A stretch of 64,000 nt of DNA from Panagrolaimus kolymaensis (taxonomy: Eukaryota > Nematoda > Chromadorea > Rhabditida > Panagrolaimidae): NCBI GenBank assembly GCA_028622995.1, contig JAJQJQ010000014.1, forward strand, positions 1,674,001 through 1,738,000, written 5' to 3'. The first letter of the stretch is position 1; each line of letters begins with the position of its first letter. Below are positions 40,171 through 53,853 of the stretch, piece after piece. The translations under genes were made by a program, and so were the position numbers. The notes beneath the pieces were generated by a model. The model saw nothing but the letters and a program-made list of their open reading frames with translations. It made no database searches and was not told where the DNA came from.

Positions 40171-40593
40171 GATTTCAAAGCGTCAAAAAATATTTATAAA
40201 ATTTATTTTAACACCTTTGTTTTATTTTTATTTTTAAAAACCAAAGTATTCTAATTCAACGGAAACATCTCCTCAATATTTCTGATTTGTGATGTTCCCT
40301 CTAATTTTGCAGATTTCAAAGCGTCAAAAAATATTTATAAAATTTATTTTAACACCTTTGAATTAAATAAATTTTTAAAAATCAAAAATTTATAATTCAA
40401 CAGAAACATCTCCTCAATATTTCTGATTTGTGATGTTCCCTCTAATTTTGCAGATTTCAAAGCGTCAAAAAATATTTATAAAATTTATTTTAACACCTTT
40501 GTTTTATTTTTATTTTTAAAAACCAAAGTATTCTAATTCAACGGAAACATCTCCTCAATATTTCTGATTTGTGATGTTCCCTCTAATTTTGCA

Positions 40594-40740
40594 GATTTCA
40601 AAGCGTCAAAAAATATTTATAAAATTTATTTTAACACCTTTGTTTTATTTTTATTTTTATTTTTAAAAACCAAAGTATTCTAATTCAACGGAAACATCTC
40701 CTCAATATTTCTGATTTGTGATGTTCCCTCTAATTTTGCA
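40594..40740 (+). repeat. 147-bp monomer with 6-bp expansion
   Basis: A C-type monomer whose T-rich block has one extra tttatt-type hexamer (around 40641-40665), shifting all downstream coordinates by 6. It is the only length gain I found in the satellite and looks like replication slippage in the short internal repeat. Confidence 0.9.
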
Positions 40741-41739
40741 GATTTCAAAGCGTCAAAAAATATTTATAAAATTTATTTTAACACCTTCGAATTAATTAAA
40801 TTTTTAAAAACCAAAGTATTCTAATTCAACGGAAACATCTCCTCAATATTTCTGATTTGTGATGTTCCCTCTAATTTTGCAGATTTCAAAGCGTCAAAAA
40901 ATATTTATAAAATTTATTTTAACACCTTTGTTTTATTTTTATTTTTAAAAACCAAAGTATTCTAATTCAACAGAAACATATCCTCAATATTTCTGATTTG
41001 TGATGTTCCCTCTAATTTTGCAGATTTCAAAGCGTCAAAAAATATTTATAAAATTTATTTTAACACCTTTGTTTTATTTTTATTTTTAAAAACCAAAGTA
41101 TTCTAATTCAACGGAAACATCTCCTCAATATTTCTGATTTGTGATGTTCCCTCTAATTTTGCAGATTTCAAAGCGTCAAAAAATATTTATAAAATTTATT
41201 TTAACACCTTTGTTTTATTTTTATTTTTAAAAACCAAAGTATTCTAATTCAACGGAAACATCTCCTCAATATTTCTGATTTGTGATGTTCCCTCTAATTT
41301 TGCAGATTTCAAAGCGTCAAAAAATATTTATAAAATTTATTTTAACACCTTTGAATTAATTAAATTTTTAAAAATCAAAAATTTATAATTCAACGGAAAC
41401 ATCTCCTCAATATTTCTGATTTGTGATTTTCCCTCTAATTTTGCAGATTTCAAAGCGTCAAAAAATATTTATAAAATTTATTTTAACACCTTTGAATTAA
41501 TTAAATTTTTAAAAATCAAAAATTTATAATTCAACAGAAACATCTCCTCAATATTTCTGATTTGTGATGTTCCCTCTAATTTTGCAGATTTCAAAGCGTC
41601 AAAAAATATTTATAAAATTTATTTTAACACCTTTGAATTAATTAAATTTTTAAAAACCAAAGTATTCTAATTCAACGGAAACATCTCCTCAATATTTCTG
41701 ATTTGTGATGTTCCCTCTAATTTTGCAGATTTCAAAGCG

Positions 41740-42105
41740 TCAAAAAATATTTATAAAATTTATTTTAACACCTTCGAATTAATTAAATTTTTAAAAACCA
41801 AAGTATTCTAATTCAACGGAAACAACTCCTCAATATTTCTGATTTGTGATGTTCCCTCTAATTTTGCAGATTTCAAAGCGTCAAAAAATATATATAAAAT
41901 TTATTTTAACACCTTCGAATTAGTTAAATTTTTTAAAACCAAAGTATTCTAATTCAACGGAAACATCTCCTCAATATTTCTGATTTGTGATGTTCCCTCT
42001 AATTTTGCAGATTTCAAAGCGTCAAAAAATATTTATAAAATTTATTTTAACACCTTTGAATTAATTAAATTTTTAAAAATCAAAGTATTCTAATTCAACG
42101 GAAAC
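41740..42105 (+). repeat. Island of divergent monomers
   Basis: Neighbouring monomers carry several private changes: aacaactcct for aacatctcct (about 41821), atatataaa for atttataaa (about 41887), ttagttaaattttttaaaa (about 41919) and a hybrid tail, atcaaagtattc (about 42079), that joins A-type and B-type halves. The surrounding monomers lack these. Confidence 0.7.
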
Positions 42106-44399
42106 ATCTCCTCAATATTTCTGATTTGTGATGTTCCCTCTAATTTTGCAGATTTCAAAGCGTCAAAAAATATTTATAAAATTTATTTTAACACCTTCGA
42201 ATTAATTAAATTTTTAAAAACCAAAGTATTCTAATTCAACGGAAACATCTCCTCAATATTTCTGATTTGTGATGTTCCCTCTAATTTTGCAGATTTCAAA
42301 GCGTCAAAAAATATTTATAAAATTTATTTTAACACCTTCGAATTAATTAAATTTTTAAAAACCAAAGTATTCTAATTCAACGGAAACATCTCCTCAATAT
42401 TTCTGATTTGTGATGTTCCCTCTAATTTTGCAGATTTCAAAGCGTCAAAAAATATTTATAAAATTTATTTTAACACCTTTGAATTAATTAAATTTTTAAA
42501 AACCAAAGTATTCTAATTCAACGGAAACATCTCCTCAATATTTCTGATTTGTGATGTTCCCTCTAATTTTGCAGATTTCAAAGCGTCAAAAAATATTTAT
42601 AAAATTTATTTTAACACCTTCGAATTAATTAAATTTTTAAAAACCAAAGTATTCTAATTCAACGGAAACATCTCCTCAATATTTCTGATTTGTGATGTTC
42701 CCTCTAATTTTGCAGATTTCAAAGCGTCAAAAAATATTTATAAAATTTATTTTAACACCTTTGAATTAAATAAATTTTTAAAAATCAAAAATTTATAATT
42801 CAACAGAAACATCTCCTCAATATTTCTGATTTGTGATGTTCCCTCTAATTTTGCAGATTTCAAAGCGTCAAAAAATATTTATAAAATTTATTTTAACACC
42901 TTTGTTTTATTTTTATTTTTAAAAACCAAAGTATTCTAATTCAACGGAAACATCTCCTCAATATTTCTGATTTGTGATGTTCCCTCTAATTTTGCAGATT
43001 TCAAAGCGTCAAAAAATATTTATAAAATTTATTTTAACACCTTTGTTTTATTTTTATTTTTAAAAACCAAAGTATTCTAATTCAACGGAAACATCTCCTC
43101 AATATTTCTGATTTGTGATGTTCCCTCTAATTTTGCAGATTTCAAAGCGTCAAAAAATATTTATAAAATTTATTTTAACACCTTCGAATTAATTAAATTT
43201 TTAAAAACCAAAGTATTCTAATTCAACGGAAACATCTCCTCAATATTTCTGATTTGTGATGTTCCCTCTAATTTTGCAGATTTCAAAGCGTCAAAAAATA
43301 TTTATAAAATTTATTTTAACACCTTTGTTTTATTTTTATTTTTAAAAACCAAAGTATTCTAATTCAACGGAAACATCTCCTCAATATTTCTGATTTGTGA
43401 TGTTCCCTCTAATTTTGCAGATTTCAAAGCGTCAAAAAATATTTATAAAATTTATTTTAACACCTTCGAATTAATTAAATTTTTAAAAACCAAAGTATTC
43501 TAATTCAACGGAAACATCTCCTCAATATTTCTGATTTGTGATGTTCCCTCTAATTTTGCAGATTTCAAAGCGTCAAAAAATATTTAAAAAATTTATTTTA
43601 ACACCTTTGTTTTATTTTTATTTTTAAAAACCAAAGTATTTTAATTCAACGGAAACATCTCCTCAATATTTCTGATTTGTGATGTTCCCTCTAATTTTGC
43701 AGATTTCAAAGCGTCAAAAAATATTTATAAAATTTATTTTAACACCTTTGAATTAAATAAATTTTTAAAAATCAAAAATTTATAATTCAACAGAAACATC
43801 TCCTCAATATTTCTGATTTGTGATGTTCCCTCTAATTTTGCAGATTTCAAAGCGTCAAAAAATATTTATAAAATTTATTTTAACACCTTTGTTTTATTTT
43901 TATTTTTAAAAACCAAAGTATTCTAATTCAACGGAAACATCTCCTCAATATTTCTGATTTGTGATGTTCCCTCTAATTTTGCAGATTTCAAAGCGTCAAA
44001 AAATATTTATAAAATTTATTTTAACACCTTTGTTTTATTTTTATTTTTAAAAACCAAAGTATTCTAATTCAACGGAAACATCTCCTCAATATTTCTGATT
44101 TGTGATGTTCCCTCTAATTTTGCAGATTTCAAAGCGTCAAAAAATATTTATAAAATTTATTTTAACACCTTCGAATTAATTAAATTTTTAAAAACCAAAG
44201 TATTCTAATTCAACGGAAACATCTCCTCAATATTTCTGATTTGTGATGTTCCCTCTAATTTTGCAGATTTCAAAGCGTCAAAAAATATTTATAAAATTTA
44301 TTTTAACACCTTTGTTTTATTTTTATTTTTAAAAACCAAAGTATTCTAATTCAACGGAAACATCTCCTCAATATTTCTGATTTGTGATGTTCCCTCTAA

Positions 44400-44900
44400 T
44401 TTTGCAGATTTCAAAGCGTCAAAAAATATATATAAAATTTATTTTAACACCTTTGTTTTATTTTTATTTTTAAAAACCAAAGTATTCTAATTCAACGGAA
44501 ACATCTCCTCAATATTTCTGATTTGTGATGTTCCCTCTAATTTTGCAGATTTTAAAGTGTCAATAAATATTTATAAAATTTATTTTAACACCTTTGAATT
44601 AATTAAATTTTTAAAAACCAAAGTATTCTAATTCAACGGAAACATCTCCTTAATATTTCTGATTTCTGATGTTCCCTCTAATTTTGCAGATTTCAAAGCG
44701 TCAAAAAATATATATAAAATTTATTTTAAAACCTTTGTTTTATTTTTATTTTTAAAAACTAAAGTATTCTAATTCAACGGAAACATCTCCTCAATATTTC
44801 TGATTTGTGATGTTCCCACAAATTTTGCAGATTTCAAAGCGTCAAAAAATATTTATAAAATTTATTTTAAAACCTTTGTTTTATTTTTATTTTTAAAAAC
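44400..44900 (+). repeat. Island of divergent monomers linking to the left arm
   Basis: Clustered private changes: atatata near 44427, tttaaagtgtcaataaat at 44551, ctccttaat near 44647, gatttctgatg near 44660, tttaaaacctttg near 44726 and 44868, and cccacaaatttt near 44815. The gtgtcaataaat variant is otherwise seen only in the left arm at 17351 and 19043, tying the two arms together as parts of one array. Confidence 0.75.
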
Positions 44901-47639
44901 TAAAGTATTCTAATTCAACGGAAACATCTCCTCAATATTTCTGATTTGTGATGTTCCCTCTAATTTTGCAGATTTCAAAGCGTCAAAAAATATTTATAAA
45001 ATTTATTTTAACACCTTTGTTTTATTTTTATTTTTAAAAACCAAAGTATTCTAATTCAACGGAAACATCTCCTCAATATTTCTGATTTGTGATGTTCCCT
45101 CTAATTTTGCAGATTTCAAAGCGTCAAAAAATATTTATAAAATTTATTTTAACACCTTTGAATTAAATAAATTTTTAAAAATCAAAAATTTATAATTCAA
45201 CAGAAACATCTCCTCAATATTTCTGATTTGTGATGTTCCCTCTAATTTTGCAGATTTCAAAGCGTCAAAAAATATTTATAAAATTTATTTTAACACCTTT
45301 GTTTTATTTTTATTTTTAAAAACCAAAGTATTCTAATTCAACGGAAACATCTCCTCAATATTTCTGATTTGTGATGTTCCCTCTAATTTTGCAGATTTCA
45401 AAGCGTCAAAAAATATTTATAAAATTTATTTTAACACCTTTGAATTAAATAAATTTTTAAAAATCAAAAATTTATAATTCAACAGAAACATCTCCTCAAT
45501 ATTTCTGATTTGTGATGTTCCCTCTAATTTTGCAGATTTCAAAGCGTCAAAAAATATTTATAAAATTTATTTTAACACCTTTGTTTTATTTTTATTTTTA
45601 AAAACCAAAGTATTCTAATTCAACGGAAACATCTCCTCAATATTTCTGATTTGTGATGTTCCCTCTAATTTTGCAGATTTCAAAGCGTCAAAAAATATTT
45701 ATAAAATTTATTTTAACACCTTTGTTTTATTTTTATTTTTAAAAACCAAAGTATTCTAATTCAACGGAAACATCTCCTCAATATTTCTGATTTGTGATGT
45801 TCCCTCTAATTTTGCAGATTTCAAAGCGTCAAAAAATATTTATAAAATTTATTTTAACACCTTTGAATTAAATAAATTTTTAAAAATCAAAAATTTATAA
45901 TTCAACAGAAACATCTCCTCAATATTTCTGATTTGTGATGTTCCCTCTAATTTTGCAGATTTCAAAGCGTCAAAAAATATTTATAAAATTTATTTTAACA
46001 CCTTTGAATTAAATAAATTTTTAAAAATCAAAAATTTATAATTCAACAGAAACATCTCCTCAATATTTCTGATTTGTGATGTTCCCTCTAATTTTGCAGA
46101 TTTCAAAGCGTCAAAAAATATTTATAAAATTTATTTTAACACCTTTGTTTTATTTTTATTTTTAAAAACCAAAGTATTCTAATTCAACGGAAACATCTCC
46201 TCAATATTTCTGATTTGTGATGTTCCCTCTAATTTTGCAGATTTCAAAGCGTCAAAAAATATTTATAAAATTTATTTTAACACCTTTGTTTTATTTTTAT
46301 TTTTAAAAACCAAAGTATTCTAATTCAACGGAAACATCTCCTCAATATTTCTGATTTGTGATGTTCCCTCTAATTTTGCAGATTTCAAAGCGTCAAAAAA
46401 TATTTATAAAATTTATTTTAACACCTTCGAATTAATTAAATTTTTAAAAACCAAAGTATTCTAATTCAACGGAAACATCTCCTCAATATTTCTGATTTGT
46501 GATGTTCCCTCTAATTTTGCAGATTTCAAAGCGTCAAAAAATATTTATAAAATTTATTTTAACACCTTTGTTTTATTTTTATTTTTAAAAACCAAAGTAT
46601 TCTAATTCAACGGAAACATCTCCTCAATATTTCTGATTTGTGATGTTCCCTCTAATTTTGCAGATTTCAAAGCGTCAAAAAATATTTATAAAATTTATTT
46701 TAACACCTTTGAATTAAATAAATTTTTAAAAATCAAAAATTTATAATTAAACAGAAACATCTCCTCAATATTTCTGATTTGTGATGTTCCCTCTAATTTT
46801 GCAGATTTCAAAGCGTCAAAAAATATTTATAAAATTTATTTTAACACCTTTGAATTAAATAAATTTTTAAAAATCAAAAATTTATAATTCAACAGAAACA
46901 TCTCCTCAATATTTCTGATTTGTGATGTTCCCTCTAATTTTGCAGATTTCAAAGCGTCAAAAAATATTTATAAAATTTATTTTAACACCTTTGTTTTATT
47001 TTTATTTTTAAAAACCAAAGTATTCTAATTCAACGGAAACATCTCCTCAATATTTCTGATTTGTGATGTTCCCTCTAATTTTGCAGATTTCAAAGCGTCA
47101 AAAAATATTTATAAAATTTATTTTAACACCTTCGAATTAATTAAATTTTTAAAAACCAAAGTATTCTAATTCAACGGAAACATCTCCTCAATATTTCTGA
47201 TTTGTGATGTTCCCTCTAATTTTGCAGATTTCAAAGCGTCAAAAAATATTTATAAAATTTATTTTAACACCTTTGTTTTATTTTTATTTTTAAAAACCAA
47301 AGTATTCTAATTCAACGGAAACATCTCCTCAATATTTCTGATTTGTGATGTTCCCTCTAATTTTGCAGATTTCAAAGCGTCAAAAAATATTTATAAAATT
47401 TATTTTAACACCTTTGTTTTATTTTTATTTTTAAAAACCAAAGTATTCTAATTCAACGGAAACATCTCCTCAATATTTCTGATTTGTGATGTTCCCTCTA
47501 ATTTTGCAGATTTCAAAGCGTCAAAAAATATTTATAAAATTTATTTTAACACCTTTGTTTTATTTTTATTTTTAAAAACCAAAGTATTCTAATTCAACGG
47601 AAACATCTCCTCAATATTTCTGATTTGTGATGTTCCCTC

Positions 47640-48060
47640 TAATTTTGCATATTTCAAATCGTCAAAAAATATTTGTAAAATTTATTTTAACACCTTTGTT
47701 TTATTTTTATTTTTAAAAACCAAAGTATTCTAATTCAAAGGAAACATCTCCTCAATATTTCTGATTTGTGATGTTCCTTCTAATTTTGCAGATTTCAAAG
47801 CGTCAAAAAATATTTATAAAATTTATTTTAACACCTTTGTTTTATTTTTATTTTTAAAAACCAAAGTATTCTAATTCAACGGAAACATCTCCTCAATATT
47901 TCTCATTTGTGATGTTCCCTCTAATTTTGCAGATTTCAAAGCGTCAAAAAATATTTATAAAATTTATTTTAACACCTTTGTTTTATTTTTATTTTTAAAA
48001 ACCAAAGTATTCTAATTCAACGGAAACATCTCCTAAATATTTCTGATTTGTGATGTTCCC
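47640..48060 (+). repeat. Island of divergent C-type monomers
   Basis: A cluster of changes: gcatatttcaaatcg (about 47647), atttgtaaaa (about 47671), tcaaaggaaac (about 47735), gttccttcta (about 47772), tctcatttgtg (about 47901) and tcctaaatat (about 48031). The monomers on both sides are near the consensus of their type. Confidence 0.75.
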
Positions 48061-51000
48061 TCTAATTTTGCAGATTTCAAAGCGTCAAAAAATATTTATA
48101 AAATTTATTTTAACACCTTTGAATTAATTAAATTTTTAAAAACCAAAGTATTCTAATTCAACGGAAACATCTCCTCAATATTTCTGATTTGTGATTTTCC
48201 CTCTAATTTTGCAGATTTCAAAGCGTCAAAAAATATTTATAAAATTTATTTTAACACCTTTGAATTAATTAAATTTTTAAAAACCAAAGTATTCTAATTC
48301 AACGGAAACATCTCCTCAATATTTCTGATTTGTGATGTTCCCTCTAATTTTGCAGATTTCAAAGCGTCAAAAAATATTTATAAAATTTATTTTAACACCT
48401 TTGTTTTATTTTTATTTTTAAAAACCAAAGTATTCTAATTCAACGGAAACATCTCCTCAATATTTCTGATTTGTGATGTTCCCTCTAATTTTGCAGATTT
48501 CAAAGCGTCAAAAAATATTTATAAAATTTATTTTAACACCTTTGTTTTATTTTTATTTTTAAAAACCAAAGTATTCTAATTCAACGGAAACATCTCCTCA
48601 ATATTTCTGATTTGTGATGTTCCCTCTAATTTTACAGATTTCAAAGCGTCAAAAAATATTTATAAAATTTATTTTAACACCTTTGTTTTATTTTTATTTT
48701 TAAAAACCAAAGTATTCTAATTCAACGGAAACATCTCCTCAATATTTCTGATTTGTGATGTTCCCTCTAATTTTGCAGATTTCAAAGCGTCAAAAAATAT
48801 TTATAAAATTTATTTTAACACCTTCGAATTAATTAAATTTTTAAAAACCAAAGTATTCTAATTCAACGGAAACATCTCCTCAATATTTCTGATTTGTGAT
48901 GTTCCCTCTAATTTTGCAGATTTCAAAGCGTCAAAAAATATTTATAAAATTTATTTTAACACCTTTGAATTAAATAAATTTTTAAAAATCAAAAATTTAT
49001 AATTCAACAGAAACATCTCCTCAATATTTCTGATTTGTGATGTTCCCTCTAATTTTGCAGATTTCAAAGCGTCAAAAAATATTTATAAAATTTATTTTAA
49101 CACCTTTGTTTTATTTTTATTTTTAAAAACCAAAGTATTCTAATTCAACGGAAACATCTCCTCAATATTTCTGATTTGTGATGTTCCCTCTAATTTTGCA
49201 GATTTCAAAGCGTCAAAAAATATTTATAAAATTTATTTTAACACCTTTGTTTTATTTTTATTTTTAAAAACCAAAGTATTCTAATTCAACGGAAACATCT
49301 CCTCAATATTTCTGATTTGTGATGTTCCCTCTAATTTTGCAGATTTCAAAGCGTCAAAAAATATTTATAAAATTTATTTTAACACCTTCGAATTAATTAA
49401 ATTTTTAAAAACCAAAGTATTCTAATTCAACGGAAACATCTCCTCAATATTTCTGATTTGTGATGTTCCCTCTAATTTTGCAGATTTCAAAGCGTCAAAA
49501 AATATTTATAAAATTTATTTTAACACCTTTGAATTAAATAAATTTTTAAAAATCAAAAATTTATAATTCAACAGAAACATCTCCTCAATATTTCTGATTT
49601 GTGATGTTCCCTCTAATTTTGCAGATTTCAAAGCGTCAAAAAATATTTATAAAATTTATTTTAACACCTTTGTTTTATTTTTATTTTTAAAAACCAAAGT
49701 ATTCTAATTCAACGGAAACATCTCCTCAATATTTCTGATTTGTGATGTTCCCTCTAATTTTGCAGATTTCAAAGCGTCAAAAAATATTTATAAAATTTAT
49801 TTTAACACCTTCGAATTAATTAAATTTTTAAAAACCAAAGTATTCTAATTCAACGGAAACATCTCCTCAATATTTCTGATTTGTGATGTTCCCTCTAATT
49901 TTGCAGATTTCAAAGCGTCAAAAAATATTTATAAAATTTATTTTAACACCTTTGAATTAAATAAATTTTTAAAAATCAAAAATTTATAATTCAACAGAAA
50001 CATCTCCTCAATATTTCTGATTTGTGATGTTCCCTCTAATTTTGCAGATTTCAAAGCGTCAAAAAATATTTATAAAATTTATTTTAACACCTTTGTTTTA
50101 TTTTTATTTTTAAAAACCAAAGTATTCTAATTCAACGGAAACATCTCCTCAATATTTCTGATTTGTGATGTTCCCTCTAATTTTGCAGATTTCAAAGCGT
50201 CAAAAAATATTTATAAAATTTATTTTAACACCTTCGAATTAATTAAATTTTTAAAAACCAAAGTATTCTAATTCAACGGAAACATCTCCTCAATATTTCT
50301 GATTTGTGATGTTCCCTCTAATTTTGCAGATTTCAAAGCGTCAAAAAATATTTATAAAATTTATTTTAACACCTTTGAATTAAATAAATTTTTAAAAATC
50401 AAAAATTTATAATTCAACAGAAACATCTCCTCAATATTTCTGATTTGTGATGTTCCCTCTAATTTTGCAGATTTCAAAGCGTCAAAAAATATTTATAAAA
50501 TTTATTTTAACACCTTTGTTTTATTTTTATTTTTAAAAACCAAAGTATTCTAATTCAACGGAAACATCTCCTCAATATTTCTGATTTGTGATGTTCCCTC
50601 TAATTTTGCAGATTTCAAAGCGTCAAAAAATATTTATAAAATTTATTTTAACACCTTCGAATTAATTAAATTTTTAAAAACCAAAGTATTCTAATTCAAC
50701 GGAAACATCTCCTCAATATTTCTGATTTGTGATGTTCCCTCTAATTTTGCAGATTTCAAAGCGTCAAAAAATATTTATAAAATTTATTTTAACACCTTTG
50801 AATTAAATAAATTTTTAAAAATCAAAAATTTATAATTCAACAGAAACATCTCCTCAATATTTCTGATTTGTGATGTTCCCTCTAATTTTGCAGATTTCAA
50901 AGCGTCAAAAAATTTTTATAAAATTTATTTTAACACCTTTGTTTTATTTTTATTTTTAAAAACCAAAGTATTCTAATTCAACGGAAACATCTCCTCAATA

Positions 51001-53853
51001 TTTCTGATTTGTGATGTTCCCTCTAATTTTGCAGATTTCAAAGCGTCAAAAAATATTTATAAAATTTATTTTAACACCTTCGAATTAATTAAATTTTTAA
51101 AAACCAAAGTATTCTAATTCAACGGAAACATCTCCTCAATATTTCTGATTTGTGATGTTCCCTCTAATTTTGCAGATTTCAAAGCGTCAAAAAATATTTA
51201 TAAAATTTATTTTAACACCTTTGTTTTATTTTTATTTTTAAAAACCAAAGTATTCTAATTCAACGGAAACATCTCCTCAATATTTCTGATTTGTGATGTT
51301 CCCTCTAATTTTGCAGATTTCAAAGCGTCAAAAAATATTTATAAAATTTATTTTAAAACCTTCGAATTAATTAAATTTTTAAAAACCAAAGTATTCTAAT
51401 TCAACGGAAACATCTCCTCAATATTTCTGATTTGTGATGTTCCCTCTAATTTTGCAGATTTCAAAGCGTCAAAAAATATTTATAAAATTTATTTTAACAC
51501 CTTTGAATTAAATAAATTTTTAAAAATCAAAAATTTATAATTCAACAGAAACATCTCCTCAATATTTCTGATTTGTGATGTTCCCTCTAATTTTGCAGAT
51601 TTCAAAGCGTCAAAAAATATTTATAAAATTTATTTTAACACCTTTGTTTTATTTTTATTTTTAAAAACCAAAGTATTCTAATTCAACGGAAACATCTCCT
51701 CAATATTTCTGATTTGTGATGTTCCCTCTAATTTTGCAGATTTCAAAGCGTCAAAAAATATTTATAAAATTTATTTTAACACCTTTGTTTTATTTTTATT
51801 TTTAAAAACCAAAGTATTCTAATTCAACGGAAACATCTCCTCAATATTTCTGATTTGTGATGTTCCCTCTAATTTTGCAGATTTCAAAGCGTCAAAAAAT
51901 ATTTATAAAATTTATTTTAACACCTTCGAATTAATTAAATTTTTAAAAACCAAAGTATTCTAATTCAACGGAAACATCTCCTCAATATTTCTGATTTGTG
52001 ATGTTCCCTCTAATTTTGCAGATTTCAAAGCGTCAAAAAATATTTATAAAATTTATTTTAACACCTTTGTTTTATTTTTATTTTTAAAAACCAAAGTATT
52101 CTAATTATACGGAAACATCTCCTCAATATTTCTGATTTGTGATGTTCCCTCTAATTTTGCAGATTTCAAAGCGTCAAAAAATATTTATAAAATTTATTTT
52201 AACACCTTCGAATTAATTAAATTTTTAAAAACCAAAGTATTCTAATTCAACGGAAACATCTCCTCAATATTTCTGATTTGTGATGTTCCCTCTAATTTTG
52301 CAGATTTCAAAGCGTCAAAAAATATTTATAAAATTTATTTTAACACCTTTGAATTAAATAAATTTTTAAAAATCAAAAATTTATAATTCCACAGAAACAT
52401 CTCCTCAATATTTCTGATTTGTGATGTTCCCTCTAATTTTGCAGATTTCAAAGCGTCAAAAAATATTTATAAAATTTATTTTAACACCTTTGTTTTATTT
52501 TTATTTTTAAAAACCAAAGTATTCTAATTCAACGGAAACATCTCCTCAATATTTCTGATTTGTGATGTTCCCTCTAATTTTGCAGATTTCAAAGCGTCAA
52601 AAAATATTTATAAAATTTATTTTAACACCTTGGTTTTATTTTTATTTTTAAAAACCAAAGTATTCTAATTCAACGGAAACATCTCCTCAATATTTCTGAT
52701 TTGTGATGTTCCCTCTAATTTTGCAGATTTCAAAGCGTCAAAAAATATTTATAAAATTTATTTTAACACCTTCGAATTAATTAAATTTTTAAAAACCAAA
52801 GTATTCTAATTCAACGGAAACATCTCCTCAATATTTCTGATTTGTGATGTTCCCTCTAATTTTGCAGATTTCAAAGCGTCAAAAAATATTTATAAAATTT
52901 ATTTTAACACCTTTGAATTAAATAAATTTTTAAAAATCAAAAATTTATAATTCAACAGAAACATCTCCTCAATATTTCTGATTTGTGATGTTCCCTCTAA
53001 TTTTGCAGATTTCAAAGCGTCAAAAAATATTTATAAAATTTATTTTAACACCTTTGTTTTATTTTTATTTTTAAAAACCAAAGTATTCTAATTCAACGGA
53101 AACATCTCCTCAATATTTCTGATTTGTGATGTTCCCTCTAATTTTGCAGATTTCAAAGCGTCAAAAAATATTTATAAAATTTATTTTAACACCTTTGTTT
53201 TATTTTTATTTTTAAAAACCAAAGTATTCTAATTCAACGGAAACATCTCCTCAATATTTCTGATTTGTGATGTTCCCTCTAATTTTGCAGATTTCAAAGC
53301 GTCAAAAAATATTTATAAAATTTATTTTAACACCTTCGAATTAATTAAATTTTTAAAAACCAAAGTATTCTAATTCAACGGAAACATCTCCTCAATATTT
53401 CTGATTTGTGATGTTCCCTCTAATTTTGCAGATTTCAAAGCGTCAAAAAATATTTATAAAATTTATTTTAACACCTTTGAATTAAATAAATTTTTAAAAA
53501 TCAAAAATTTATAATTCCACAGAAACATCTCCTCAATATTTCTGATTTGTGATGTTCCCTCTAATTTTGCAGATTTCAAAGCGTCAAAAAATATTTATAA
53601 AATTTATTTTAACACCTTCGAATTAATTAAATTTTTAAAAACCAAAGTATTCTAATTCAACGGAAACATCTCCTCAATATTTCTGATTTGTGATGTTCCC
53701 TCTAATTTTGCAGATTTCAAAGCGTCAAAAAATATTTATAAAATTTATTTTAACACCTTTGTTTTATTTTTATTTTTAAAAACCAAAGTATTCTAATTCA
53801 ACGGAAACATCTCCTCAATATTTCTGATTTGTGATGTTCCCTCTAATTTTGCA

